Assembly: GCF_012912105.1 (NCBI RefSeq)
Contig: NZ_QMEA01000016.1
Location: forward strand, 1-64,000
Length of the DNA stretch: 64,000 nucleotides
Reading direction: 5' to 3'
From: Brasilonema sp. UFV-L1
GTDB lineage: Bacteria; Cyanobacteriota; Cyanobacteriia; Cyanobacteriales; Nostocaceae
The position numbers and the translations under genes were made by a program. Within the stretch, counting starts at the first letter, position 1; every line of letters begins with the position of its first letter. A model generated the notes under the pieces. The model worked only from the letters and a program-made list of their open reading frames with translations, was not told where the DNA came from and ran no database searches. This document shows positions 1-8,045 of the stretch, one piece after another.

Positions 1-99
1 TGTGGGGCTTCTGTCGGTTTAAGCTAAACTGCCTCAAAAATAAGTTCCAGTCAAATGTAAGCGTCAAAAAAGCTTAGTACAGGAGTTCCATAATTAAGA

Positions 100-119
100 C
101 CTCGTCCTTAAGGACGGGG
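100..119. repeat. 20-bp palindrome, copy 1 (CCTCGTCCTTAAGGACGGGG)
   Basis: Near-perfect palindrome with one mismatched pair. A perfect version (CCCCGTCCTTAAGGACGGGG) occurs at 22836-22855, and both copies are followed by a similar nCTAA sequence. From memory, hairpins like this are found near the ends of IS200/IS605-type elements in cyanobacteria. No transposase gene adjoins either copy, so they may be remnants or simply dispersed palindromes. Confidence 0.6.
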
Positions 120-273
120 ACTAATAAAACTATCCGCTCTTAGATAGATCAGGTAATCTACATAAGAGCGGTGTAGCGGGTCTTCAGGTTGCAACCAGAC
201 TGCCGGAAGGGACTCCAAGCTAGCCTAGCCAATTAGTCAAACCTAGTCTTAACTAGAAGACTAGTGCTAACTT

Positions 274-345
274 CTAGAGAACAGCCCCGGCACACAGCCG
301 GCTAACTGCAACCTGATGACCCATGCTTTTACTACTATCTGTCAT
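274..345 (-). CDS. Possible 23-residue leader peptide with perfect Shine-Dalgarno
   Basis: A minus-strand mini-ORF starts with ATG at 345-343 and stops with TAG at 276-274. It is preceded by AAGGAGGTGAT (360-350), fully complementary to the 16S rRNA tail, with 8 nt between GGAGG and the ATG. The peptide begins MTDSSKSMGHQ and is not recognised. It runs through one arm of the long-range helix of the structured block, as a translated leader or attenuator would. Any gene it served would lie to the left of the window. It may be fortuitous; the ribosome-binding site is the only strong support. Confidence 0.25.
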   Translation of the reverse strand: MTDSSKSMGHQVAVSRLCAGAVL

Positions 346-627
346 GGGCATCACCTCCTTGTTGCCTAAACGGTCTTAGTCTCAAAAAGGCAGAGCTAAA
401 AGCTCTGGGTTATTCACCTTTACTCAATATAACACAAGTTATTAATTATTTGTCATTTCTTATAGAAGGATGCTTCGGTATCTCTCGAACCCATAGCACA
501 GTTGGATCTAAACACAGAAAAACTGAGGTGTTCAACAGGCATCCCACCCTTAACCTTTTTAGGGTAGTATATGGGAAAATTCCATATAAATTTGTAGTGG
601 CTGGAACCCAGTATGGATGGAGCATAC

Positions 628-1302
628 ATGAATCGCCTAATCTCCAGTGTCCACCAAGAGCTACTTCCCAGGTTCCGAATTGAAAGTGTAGACCCCCACG
701 ACCCAGTGAAAGTCCACTCTGTTCCCGAACCTTGGCAGCTTATCGGGATGGGGAACTACGCGGCGGTGGTCTACCACCCGGACTACCCTGACTTGGTAGT
801 AAAGATTTACGCACCCGGACGTCCGGGCTTTTTTGAGGAGGTGGAAGTCTATCGCCGCCTGGGTTCTCATCCAGCTTTCTCCGAGTGTCTGTATGCTTCT
901 GATGGCTTGTTAATCCTAAAGCGGCTGCATGGAGTAACCCTCTATGACTGTATGCACCTTGGTCTACAAATACCGCAGACCGTCATACAGGACATCGACA
1001 AAGCTCTGGATTACGCCCGTCAGAGGGGTCTCCACCCTCATGACGTTCATGGAGGCAATGTGATGATGTACAAAGGCAGGGGACTAGTTGTGGACGTCTC
1101 GGACTTCCTCCATGAGGAAAGCTGCTCTAAGTGGGATGACTTGAAGAAGGCATACTACTGGCTGTACCGCCCATTCCTCTCTCCGCTCCGGCTACGGATG
1201 CCCTACTTTTTATTAGATATTGTCCGCAAGAGCTATCGTTTCTTGTCCCGCCTGGTTTCACGCCTAAAGCAACTCGGAAGCTCACGCTCAAAGAGGCGCT
1301 AA
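628..1302 (+). CDS. Small kinase-fold protein (RIO/Ser-Thr kinase-like)
   Basis: A 224-residue protein with a compressed protein-kinase fold. A glycine-rich loop (GMGNYAAVV, about residue 40) and a lysine strand (LVVKIY, about 57) form the ATP-binding N-lobe. A catalytic-loop-like HPHDVHGGN lies near 135, and VVDVSDF near 154 replaces the DFG motif. Such short kinase-like proteins are often labelled serine/threonine kinases in cyanobacteria, but the substrate is unknown and could be a small molecule or lipid sugar. The start at 628 is preferred over the in-frame ATG at 613 because GGAG at 619-622 is well spaced for it. The C-terminal 40 residues are basic. The gene stands alone, with 380 bp of non-coding DNA behind it. 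Confidence 0.65.
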   Translation: MNRLISSVHQELLPRFRIESVDPHDPVKVHSVPEPWQLIGMGNYAAVVYHPDYPDLVVKIYAPGRPGFFEEVEVYRRLGSHPAFSECLYASDGLLILKRLHGVTLYDCMHLGLQIPQTVIQDIDKALDYARQRGLHPHDVHGGNVMMYKGRGLVVDVSDFLHEESCSKWDDLKKAYYWLYRPFLSPLRLRMPYFLLDIVRKSYRFLSRLVSRLKQLGSSRSKRR

Positions 1303-1682
1303 TACGCTTTTTAACTAAAGGTTTAACTAAAGGTAAGAAAACAGAACTCAGTAATTGCTGGTCAACTTTTTCCAGGAGTGAATTCTTTGTTGATAAATTT
1401 CATCCATCTGGTACATTAGTAGTGCATCCTAATCATGAAGAATGTTAGTCAAAATTTGTGTAGCTCGATAACTAAATTTCCGAATATTTCATAGATTATC
1501 TATATATCCCAAGCTAGATATTTACCTGTATCAAATGGCAACACGGTAAGAAATTCCTTATTTCTATCGGTGGATGCAAGTTTGATGAAAAATCATCTAT
1601 CTTTGGTTTTGGAAAATAAAAAAAACAGTCTGCAAAATGTCGGCTCTCGACAGATGCAATTAATTGAGTAGCGAGTGTAATA
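1303..1682. other. Intergenic region, nothing recognised
   Basis: 380 bp between the kinase-like gene and the response regulator. A tandem direct repeat of TTTAACTAAAGG lies at about 1310-1333. No stem-loop, tRNA or plausible small ORF was seen. The promoter of the regulator is presumably here but could not be assigned. Confidence 0.5.
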
Positions 1683-2402
1683 ATGAGTGAAATTAGTATT
1701 GTTTTAGTTGAAGATCATGACCTGACGAGAATGGGGCTAAAAGCTGCCTTACAGTCGAACAGTAAACTTAGAGTCATTGGTGAAGCACCAAATGGAACAA
1801 AAGGACTGAAACTGCTAGAAACAGCTAAGCCAGATGTCGCAGTTGTGGATATTGGTTTGCCTGATATTGATGGAATTGAACTCACCCGAAAATTTAGACA
1901 GTATCAAGCAGAGACGGGTGATTCAACAACAAAAATTCTTGTTTTAACAATGGATCATTCAGAAGATGCTGTCCTTGCAGCTTTTGCAGCAGGAGCTGAC
2001 TCTTATTACATGAAAGATACCAGCATTGATAAGCTGACTGAGGCCATTCAAGCAACTCATACAGGAAACTCTTGGATTGATCCGGCGATCGCCAACGTGG
2101 TGTTGCAGCAAATGCGACAAGGTTTCCCAGAAAATCAGCAATCTGATCAGCCTAAAACTGTAAAAATTGAGGCACTGCCATCAGAGTACGAACAAGTTTT
2201 GGAAACTTATCCACTCACACAACGAGAACTGGAGATTCTAGAGTTAATTGTAGCAGGATGTAGTAACGGGCAAATTGCCGAGAAATTGTATATTACAGTT
2301 GGTACCGTTAAGACTCATGTTCGCAACATCCTGAATAAACTTTGTGCAGATGACCGTACGCAAGCTGCTGTTCGCGCTCTACGTTCCGGCTTAGTGGCAT
2401 AA
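1683..2402 (+). CDS. NarL/FixJ-family response regulator
   Basis: A 239-residue two-component regulator. The N-terminal receiver domain (about 1-125) has the acidic pocket VEDHD, the phospho-acceptor Asp56 in VVDIGLP, a Thr in VLTMDHS and the KD of YYMKDTS. The C-terminal LuxR-type helix-turn-helix (about 175-237) has LTQRELEILELI and the recognition helix region GTVKTHVRNIL. It should bind DNA as a phosphorylation-controlled dimer. No histidine kinase gene is adjacent, so it is an orphan with an unknown partner and regulon. The linker between domains is longer than usual (about 35 residues). Confidence 0.92.
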   Translation: MSEISIVLVEDHDLTRMGLKAALQSNSKLRVIGEAPNGTKGLKLLETAKPDVAVVDIGLPDIDGIELTRKFRQYQAETGDSTTKILVLTMDHSEDAVLAAFAAGADSYYMKDTSIDKLTEAIQATHTGNSWIDPAIANVVLQQMRQGFPENQQSDQPKTVKIEALPSEYEQVLETYPLTQRELEILELIVAGCSNGQIAEKLYITVGTVKTHVRNILNKLCADDRTQAAVRALRSGLVA

Positions 2403-3304
2403 AATCTATATCAATTTGGATTGAGTTTGGTCAATTGTTACATTAGCCCAATCTAAATCATACACTCAGCACCCTACTCTCCAGAGGAACTGCACTGTAG
2501 AATTTTGCCCATTCAAGTCACAATCTGATAACAGATTACAATTCTTAACAAGGTGCCCATACCCATTAGTTAAATGATGAACAAAAGTTCAAACCGTTCA
2601 TATCATCTAACTACTTTGCACTTCCTCTAATGTACGTGCTAGGTCTAACATGAGTCCTGTGAACCGTGACTGGAGTATGGTTTGTTGTAGTGTAAATGCC
2701 CATCTGTAGATTTAGTAATTGTCTTTTATCATTGCGTCTTCTTGTATGTTCTTTTAATTCATGACTTTTATCAAGTATCAATGACATTTTCCAAGCGGTA
2801 AATAAGAACTTGATGGATATCCTAATCAGCCCTTAACTTTTGGATTAATATTTTGCAGGTTTCACGCATCTTTAATAAAAGCCAGGAACTTAAAAACTTA
2901 AAGTTTCTGGCTTAAAATTTTCATCAACTGATAACTTGCACGTCTACCCAATAACCGCCATAGGTTTTTAACCCAACGTGACGTCAGTTCTATCGTGCGT
3001 AATTGAGAGTAAGCGGATTTGGTCATCGATGAAACAGATGAATAGCTTGGAAATTCGCCCAAGCCATCTGTATCCGTTTTTAATCTGTTGCTGACTTCTT
3101 ATCGAATTCTTCACGTAATTTTAACCAAAATGGGTTATGTGCCCGCACTACAAAACAGCACAAAATTAAACATTTGGGATACTCCTTTCACTGATAACAA
3201 TTATTTCTTACGACAGAATAGTGACTGGACTTACGATAGAAGAACTACTCATTTAAGACTGATAAATTATAACTAACATAGTTAAACAAATGGAGAATCA
3301 AATT
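2403..3304. other. Intergenic region with one terminator-like hairpin
   Basis: About 900 bp without a supported gene. The only clear structure is the stem-loop at 2879-2913, listed separately. A 62-codon open frame at 3088-3276 has no ribosome-binding site and atypical composition and is not called. Confidence 0.5.
2879..2920. terminator. Hairpin, possible terminator
   Basis: Arms AAGCCAGGAACTT (2879-2891) and AAGTTTCTGGCTT (2901-2913) pair with one mismatch and are followed by AAAATTTT. It lies 480 bp beyond the response regulator, so it may end that long transcript or an unrecognised small RNA. Confidence 0.4.
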
Positions 3305-3577
3305 ATGAACCTCATTGCTTGGATTGTTCTTGGTTTAATCGCTGGCGCAATTGCTAAAGCTATTTATCCTGGTCGTCAAGGTGGTGGAATTCTTAGCACA
3401 ATGATTTTAGGTATCATTGGAGCTTTTGCTGGGGGTAGTATCGTTACTTTATTAGAAACAGGAACGCTTCAATTAACTGCAGCTACCCTGAGTATTCCTG
3501 GTTTGATTGTTGCTATTATTGGAGCAATGGTTGCTATCTTCATTTGGGGCTTAATTACTCGTAGCAGTGCTGTTTAA
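3305..3577 (+). CDS. GlsB/YeaQ/YmgE family membrane protein
   Basis: A 90-residue small integral membrane protein beginning MNLIAWIVLGLIAG. It has three hydrophobic segments (about 1-20, 30-55, 65-88) and the family's conserved glycine-rich first helix and PGRQGGG loop. The family (transglycosylase-associated in Pfam naming) is commonly stress-induced and its molecular role is unclear. The start at 3305 is preferred over the ATG at 3290 because GGAG at 3292-3295 sits 9 nt upstream and homologues begin with MNLI. The gene converges with the CsbD gene across a strong bidirectional terminator. Confidence 0.85.
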   Translation: MNLIAWIVLGLIAGAIAKAIYPGRQGGGILSTMILGIIGAFAGGSIVTLLETGTLQLTAATLSIPGLIVAIIGAMVAIFIWGLITRSSAV

Positions 3578-3661
3578 TTAAATGACAGTAAAAACAATGG
3601 TTAGGACTGACTACCTTATTAGGACTAACCTTTTTTGCTTCTTTTTTCGCTTAAAGTTACT

Positions 3662-3700
3662 AAAATACTCCACTGTTTGTCATGCACAGTGGAGTATTTT
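3662..3700. terminator. Bidirectional terminator between convergent genes
   Basis: A perfect 15-bp stem (AAAATACTCCACTGT, 3662-3676, pairing with 3686-3700) has a 9-nt loop and A/T runs on both sides. It lies between the convergent GlsB-family (+) and CsbD (-) genes and would serve both. Confidence 0.85.
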
Positions 3701-3763
3701 ATATTTGAAATGTTTGATTAATGAGCGATGTAAGTCAATTTTATTGTTAGAGTCGTGAATAGA

Positions 3764-3946
3764 CTATTCTATAACTTTCTTTACTTCATCTTTTATGTTT
3801 TCAACAGTGTGGTCCACTTGGGCTTCAGCTTGCTTTGCTTGACCTTCAGCTTTTTGTTGTGGGTTTCCAGATAACTCGCCAATTGCTTCTTGAATTTTGC
3901 CTTCTATGTTTTTTGCGGTTGCTTCTATTCTCTTTTCAATACTCAT
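3764..3946 (-). CDS. CsbD family stress protein
   Basis: A 60-residue, highly charged protein that fits the CsbD family (IEATAKNIEGKIQEAIGEL, then a Lys/Glu/Gln-rich helical repeat). Family members are small hydrophilic proteins expressed under general stress; no enzymatic role is established. It converges with the GlsB-like gene and is separated from the TIGR02587 gene by a 670-bp divergent intergenic region containing two palindromes. Confidence 0.88.
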   Translation of the reverse strand: MSIEKRIEATAKNIEGKIQEAIGELSGNPQQKAEGQAKQAEAQVDHTVENIKDEVKKVIE

Positions 3947-4088
3947 GATGTACCTCTATTTTTGTGGTGATTGTTTGTTCGTATACAATACAATATCAAA
4001 ATTTGCTTGGATGTGTACCTATCAGAAGAAAGATTCGCTGATAAAGAGGAGACGGTTTTGTTTGACGCAAAGTCAGCGGCAGTTTTCG

Positions 4089-4106
4089 GGTAAGAAGCTT
4101 CTTACC
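4089..4106. repeat. Perfect 18-bp palindrome GGTAAGAAGCTTCTTACC
   Basis: Perfect dyad, extended on both sides by TTTCG/CGAAA with one bulged base. It could be a terminator stem or an operator in the divergent csbD-TIGR02587 intergenic region. The long T-run expected of a terminator is absent immediately after it. Confidence 0.5.
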
Positions 4107-4456
4107 GAAACGTGCCGCCCCTAAAAATTGGGCTGCCCACTTTTTTACGTGTTAGACCCAGTGACAACTAATATCATACAAAAAGAGTATTTTAGGTAAA
4201 TGAATCGAAAATCCTATCTAACGATAGATACAACCAATAGATAGAAGTAGATTATGATTGGGTAATACATATTTTCTTCTTCAAGATATTGTGAACACTT
4301 CACAAGTGGTAGACGCTCGAAAGAAAAACGTAGCCTATTAAGGCAAGATAAAGCTTAGGTAGTCACTTAAAGTCAATAAGTTTGAAGTCATGATGACTGG
4401 TTTGTTTGACTCACGAGCAGAAGACTACGCGTCTTGCGTAACGACTCGTAGTGATC

Positions 4457-4476
4457 GTTGAGTGTTAACACTCAAC
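4457..4476. promoter_or_regulatory. Perfect 20-bp palindrome, candidate operator
   Basis: GTTGAGTGTTAACACTCAAC is a perfect dyad with no loop, typical of a protein-binding operator rather than an RNA hairpin. It lies about 145 bp upstream of the TIGR02587 gene. The binding protein is unknown. Confidence 0.4.
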
Positions 4477-4620
4477 AGTCTAACCCTTGTAAATGTGCAA
4501 TTTCAATGCATAACAGCTGAATCAAGCTTCTATGATAGGTCGTTGATATCTTAAATATTTTGTATAAAAGAATTTTGTATAAAAGAAAAATTGTCAGAAA
4601 GTATTCATGACAAGCTAAGT

Positions 4621-5514
4621 ATGAGTGTAGGAAGAAAGCGCAGGAAAAATGTGTGGGCAAATGAGATTAATGATATTATTCGGGGTGCCTGCGGAGGTTT
4701 TTTGTTTGGTATCCCCTTGCTTTACACTATGGAGGTTTGGTGGATAGGGTCAATAGCAAAACCATCAATGATTCTGTTGGCGATCGCCTTAATGTTTCTG
4801 GTAGTTTTTCTGCTGAATCGAACAGAAGGTTTTCGCACAAGAAGTAGACGAAACTCGCCACCTTATGGAGCAGTTACAGATACTATAGAAGCAATGGCAA
4901 TTGGATTAGTTTGCTCTGCCTTAATGCTTCTGTTACTCCAAGAACTGACACCTGAAACTGCGATCAAGGAAACTTTGGGTAAAATCGTTTTTGAAAGTGT
5001 ACCGTTTACCTTAGGAGTAGCATTAGCAAACCAATTTTTAGGAGACACTCGTGATCCTAATGACCAAGGGCGAACAGGTTATCCCAGCGACAAAAGTCAA
5101 AAGAAACCAGATGAATTACATGCTACTTTCGCTGATATAGGTGCAACCTTGATTGGTGCAACTGTGATTGCATTTAACATTGCACCAACAGATGAAATTC
5201 CTATGTTAGCAGCAGCAGTCACACCACCCTGGCTTTTAGCTGTTGTTACAACATCTATAATCATTTCCTATGGTATCGTGTTCGAGGCAGGCTTTTGGGA
5301 GCAGCAAAAGCGCAGACAGCAACGAGGAATTTTTCAACGACCCATAAGTGAAACCATCATGGCATACTTGGTGTCACTCTTAGCGGCCGCTTTTATGCTG
5401 TGGTTTTTTCAAAAACTCACTTTTGGTGATCCTTGGACCATTTGGTTAGAGTATACTTTGCTGCTGGGATTGCCTGCAACAATCGGAGGTGCAGCAGGAC
5501 GGTTAGCAGTATGA
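4621..5514 (+). CDS. TIGR02587 family integral membrane protein
   Basis: A 297-residue polytopic membrane protein with about seven hydrophobic segments. It contains the conserved GACGGFLFGIPLLYTMEVWW near the N-terminus and a long hydrophilic loop around residues 140-165. The family is defined only as conserved membrane protein TIGR02587, of unknown function. It overlaps by 4 bp (ATGA) with the next gene, a TIGR02588 protein, and the two usually occur together, so they probably form one complex. The start is uncertain: the first ATG is at 4621, while an in-frame TTG at 4591 would add ten residues. Neither has a strong ribosome-binding site. Confidence 0.82.
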   Translation: MSVGRKRRKNVWANEINDIIRGACGGFLFGIPLLYTMEVWWIGSIAKPSMILLAIALMFLVVFLLNRTEGFRTRSRRNSPPYGAVTDTIEAMAIGLVCSALMLLLLQELTPETAIKETLGKIVFESVPFTLGVALANQFLGDTRDPNDQGRTGYPSDKSQKKPDELHATFADIGATLIGATVIAFNIAPTDEIPMLAAAVTPPWLLAVVTTSIIISYGIVFEAGFWEQQKRRQQRGIFQRPISETIMAYLVSLLAAAFMLWFFQKLTFGDPWTIWLEYTLLLGLPATIGGAAGRLAV

Positions 5515-5933
5515 GTCAAACAAATGAATTTACTCATGAGAAAAAAGAACAACAGCAACCGAAAAGAACACTAGCAGAATGGGTAACTTTCGGTGCTGCT
5601 TCATTTATTCTGGCAGTAGTTGTCAGTTTGGTAGGCTATACTTGGCTCAATGAAAAACATCAACCTCCAGTTCTTGGTGTTAACAACAAGACAATTCAGG
5701 AAGTTGATGGACAATTTTATATTCCCTTCGAGGTTGTGAATACTGGAGGAGAAACAGCAGAATCTGTTCAGGTGATCGCCGAGTTGCAGATTGATGGGGA
5801 AGTAGAAGAAGCGGGAGATATGCAGATTGATTTTTTATCTAGTGGTGAAAAGGAACGAGGAGCGTTTATCTTTAAACGTGATCCTCGCCAAGGTCAATTA
5901 ACAATAAGAGTGAGTGGTTATAAATTGCCTTGA
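5511..5933 (+). CDS. TIGR02588 family membrane-anchored protein
   Basis: A 140-residue protein: hydrophilic N-terminus, one transmembrane segment (about 28-50, FGAASFILAVVVSLVGYTWL), then an extracytoplasmic beta-rich domain (YIPFEVVNTGGETAESVQV) resembling an immunoglobulin-like fold. It is the usual partner of TIGR02587. The start at 5511 overlaps the upstream stop in an ATGA arrangement, which implies translational coupling. A longer in-frame extension to 5433 lies wholly inside the upstream gene and is rejected. Function unknown. Confidence 0.85.
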   Translation: MSQTNEFTHEKKEQQQPKRTLAEWVTFGAASFILAVVVSLVGYTWLNEKHQPPVLGVNNKTIQEVDGQFYIPFEVVNTGGETAESVQVIAELQIDGEVEEAGDMQIDFLSSGEKERGAFIFKRDPRQGQLTIRVSGYKLP

Positions 5934-5989
5934 TAAGTTCGTGATAGTCAAAAGTCAAAAGTATTTGACTAATGACTAATGATTATTTA

Positions 5990-6757
5990 CTAAACAGTTG
6001 TTTTTACCTTTGACCAAACACCATTTTCATCTTCATCATATTTCTGATGAATTATCTCCCAGGCTGCTTGTTCAGCCTTAGTTTCATCATTCGTCTCTTT
6101 GATGACGGTGTTATAACGTTCAATAAATGTACCTTGCGCTTCAGCAGAAAGATGAGAGCGAATCTCTGGAGATAAATCTTCTGGACTGTTGCAGTTACCA
6201 CCACAAGCACGAGGTAGCGCCTTCTCAATTGTGTTAACTTCTTCGCCACCAGCACTTTCTATCAGTAATTGGTATTCTCCAGAGCGATCGCCTGGTACTT
6301 CTGCCATAACTAAGTACTCACCAGCCTGCAAGCGAGTTTGATAAACTGCTGCTTTGTCTTCCGGCATTCCCAATGTTGTTAAAACAGATACCAAACCTGC
6401 ACCTGCACTTCCGGCGATCGCCCCACTTGCAGCCCCTAGTAACACTGCACCAATAGGGCCAGCTGCGACAATGGGACCAACAAAAGGAATAAACAGTACC
6501 CCTACGCCTGTCAGTAAGCTAAGGAAAGAACCGAACAACGAACCAAAGATTGCGCCAGTTCTCAAACCTCCCAGAATGACATCTCTTTTAGTAATAAAAC
6601 CAGCAATTCGGGTTTCTGACTGAAAGTTTCTGCCCATGACTGAAATATGGTCTCTAGACACACCTCGGTCTAGTAAACGCCGAATCACATCATCGACTTG
6701 CTTCTGCTCTTTAAAAGCAGCTGAGATAGTACGTTCTGCCCTGTATGTTTCTGACAT
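5990..6757 (-). CDS. YflT-like stress domain fused to ChaB domain
   Basis: A 255-residue two-part protein. The N-terminal part (about 1-165) has a YflT/general-stress-17M-like half, a glycine/alanine-rich hydrophobic hairpin (glycine zipper, about 55-120) and a returning half ending GEYLVMAEV. The C-terminal part (about 195-255) resembles ChaB, the putative cation-transport regulator ([34 protein letters not shown]). The start at 6757 is set by a strong AAGGAGG 6 nt upstream; 23 residues further out there is no such site. It follows the Dps gene on the same strand and is probably part of one stress operon. From memory, a comparable group in Anabaena is low-temperature induced; that synteny was not checked. 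Confidence 0.8.
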   Translation of the reverse strand: MSETYRAERTISAAFKEQKQVDDVIRRLLDRGVSRDHISVMGRNFQSETRIAGFITKRDVILGGLRTGAIFGSLFGSFLSLLTGVGVLFIPFVGPIVAAGPIGAVLLGAASGAIAGSAGAGLVSVLTTLGMPEDKAAVYQTRLQAGEYLVMAEVPGDRSGEYQLLIESAGGEEVNTIEKALPRACGGNCNSPEDLSPEIRSHLSAEAQGTFIERYNTVIKETNDETKAEQAAWEIIHQKYDEDENGVWSKVKTTV

Positions 6758-6886
6758 TTGAAGCCTCCTTTTTGCTTTTCCAGTTAGCAGATTGAGGGGG
6801 TAGATGCATGCAGGAAATTTACTCATACCTCAATCTGCCGTTTTAGACTCAAACTTTATGCTTTGCGCTCAATCTGCTGACAAACA

Positions 6887-7426
6887 CTACACGCCTACAG
6901 GAGTTTTTGTTTGCCCCAGTGCTTGTGAACCATCTGACTGTAGTTCTTCCCCTTCAATAAATGAGCGCAGCATCCAAGCCATCTCCTCATGTTCTTCCAT
7001 CAATCCAGTCAGGAAATCAGCAGTTCCTTCGTCATGGAAATTATCACTGGACTGGTCTATGTGGTCCCGCAAGTTACGAATAATCTGTTCGTGGTCTTCT
7101 ACCAGTCGAGCCACCATACCAGTTGCTGTGGGGATGCTACCACCTTCCTCCTTAAGGGAAGTTAACTTCAGAAATCCTTCCATTGTACCGACAGGATAGC
7201 CGCCCAAAGCACGAACTCGCTCAGCGACAGAATCAATAGTTTCAGTCAGTGTTTCGTACTGTTCTTCCCAAAGCTGGTGAAGAGTGCGGAATTGAGGTCC
7301 GACGACATCCCAGTGGAATTTTTTCGTTTTTACTAGCAAAAGATAAGCATCTGCCAAATCTTGATTCAACAGATTAATCACACCTTGACGTTGTTCGTCC
7401 GTTAAACCAATGTTTAACTTTCGCAT
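6887..7426 (-). CDS. Dps family ferritin-like DNA-protection protein
   Basis: A 179-residue Dps. It has the ferroxidase-site residues expected of the family: KTKKFHWDVVGPQF supplies His and Asp, and TIDSVAERVRALGGYP supplies the Asp/Glu of the neighbouring subunit. DHEQIIRNLRDHID completes the four-helix bundle. Dps forms a 12-subunit shell that oxidises and stores iron and protects DNA. The C-terminal tail (about 160-179) is Gln/Ser-rich and probably disordered. It sits between the secreted small protein (upstream) and the ChaB fusion (downstream) on the same strand. Confidence 0.93.
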   Translation of the reverse strand: MRKLNIGLTDEQRQGVINLLNQDLADAYLLLVKTKKFHWDVVGPQFRTLHQLWEEQYETLTETIDSVAERVRALGGYPVGTMEGFLKLTSLKEEGGSIPTATGMVARLVEDHEQIIRNLRDHIDQSSDNFHDEGTADFLTGLMEEHEEMAWMLRSFIEGEELQSDGSQALGQTKTPVGV

Positions 7427-7525
7427 TGCTTTAAATTCCTCTACTCGCTTCCTTACTAACCTTCACAAATTCAACTCGTACCATCATCAACCGAAGGAAA
7501 GATTGTGATTTATAACTAAATATAA

Positions 7526-7559
7526 ATAGACATCTCGATTTTTCTTTCGAGATGTCTAT
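7526..7559 (-). terminator. Terminator hairpin between secreted-protein gene and dps
   Basis: A perfect 13-bp stem (ATAGACATCTCGA with TCGAGATGTCTAT) and an 8-nt loop, flanked by A/T-rich DNA. On the minus strand it lies behind the gene at 7686-8045 and about 100 bp ahead of dps, so dps probably has its own promoter or receives read-through. Confidence 0.65.
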
Positions 7560-7685
7560 CAAATGGTGAAATAAATAACAAACTGCTCAAAACACTAGAA
7601 CATTGAGCAATAATTTACTTGTCACACCCACTTCTCAAAACACACTTTGGTTTTATGAAAAGTCATAGAAGCAAAGAAACGCTGT

Positions 7686-8045
7686 TTACTTCTGACCTGT
7701 GATTTTACCCAAAATGTTCTCAACTTGATCTTCTACTGTCTTTGCATTTTGAGAATTTTCAGGACGATTCATTTTGTCAATATCAGCAGCCCCTTGAACT
7801 TCGTTAAGTCCCTCGTTTGATTTCTTTATTGTTTCTTCCAATCCTGGAGGTGGCTCTGCGCTTAATTTGTCAGTTTCTTTTTGAGTGTCGAGTAGCTGCG
7901 TGGTAGCTTTTTCAGGATTGCTCTTTGCGGTACTGATTGCAGCAGCAGGAAGGGCATGAGAGAAAATCAGTAAGGCGCAAGTGAATGCGACTATAATAAA
8001 CCGCACTGGACGTAACATAGATAAATCAAAACTAATATTCTTCAT
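7686..8045 (-). CDS. Small secreted protein, low-temperature-induced type
   Basis: A 119-residue protein with an N-terminal signal peptide: basic MKNISFDLSMLRPVR, a hydrophobic core and a probable cleavage after SHALPAAA, about residue 38. The mature part is short, charged and without cysteines (GLNEVQGAADIDKMNRPENS, about 79-98). It resembles proteins named low-temperature induced in Nostocales, from memory only. The start at 8045 has GGAGGAG upstream; the longer frame to 8111 has none. It heads the minus-strand group with Dps and the ChaB fusion. Function unknown. Confidence 0.7.
   Translation of the reverse strand: MKNISFDLSMLRPVRFIIVAFTCALLIFSHALPAAAISTAKSNPEKATTQLLDTQKETDKLSAEPPPGLEETIKKSNEGLNEVQGAADIDKMNRPENSQNAKTVEDQVENILGKITGQK

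Larger units (their letters stand above)
85..425. other. Structured, probably non-coding block at left edge
   Basis: No convincing protein gene is seen between the left edge and the kinase-like gene at 628. The block carries several clear stem-loops: a palindrome at 100-119; a long hairpin whose arms are 134-142 and 163-171, continued by an inner TAGAT/ATCTA stem; CTAGTCTT/AAGACTAG at 243-250 and 257-264; and CAGAGCT/AGCTCTG at 391-407. A long-range 16-bp helix with one mismatch pairs 178-193 with 308-323 and would close a domain of about 145 nt. This suggests a folded RNA or the structured end of a mobile element, for example an IS200/IS605 or IscB-associated RNA. The class and the strand were not recognised, so this is inference from folding only. 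Confidence 0.45.
3947..4620. other. Divergent intergenic region with two palindromes
   Basis: About 670 bp between the divergent CsbD (-) and TIGR02587 (+) genes. It holds the palindromes at 4089-4106 and 4457-4476 (listed separately), a GGGCTGCCC element followed by a T-run near 4129-4146, and a direct repeat of TTTTGTATAAAAG at about 4557-4584 just before the TIGR02587 gene. Promoters for both genes should lie here. Confidence 0.5.

Noticed and set aside
350-360. ATCACCTCCTT as the 3' end of a 16S rRNA gene
   Set aside because: Only 11 bases match and the preceding sequence has no 16S character; read on the other strand it is a ribosome-binding site.
450-683. 77-codon open frame upstream of the kinase-like gene
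   Set aside because: No ribosome-binding site, no recognisable protein features, and it overlaps the kinase-like gene in another frame.
3088-3276. 62-codon open frame before the GlsB-family gene
   Set aside because: No ribosome-binding site and composition typical of A/T-rich intergenic DNA.
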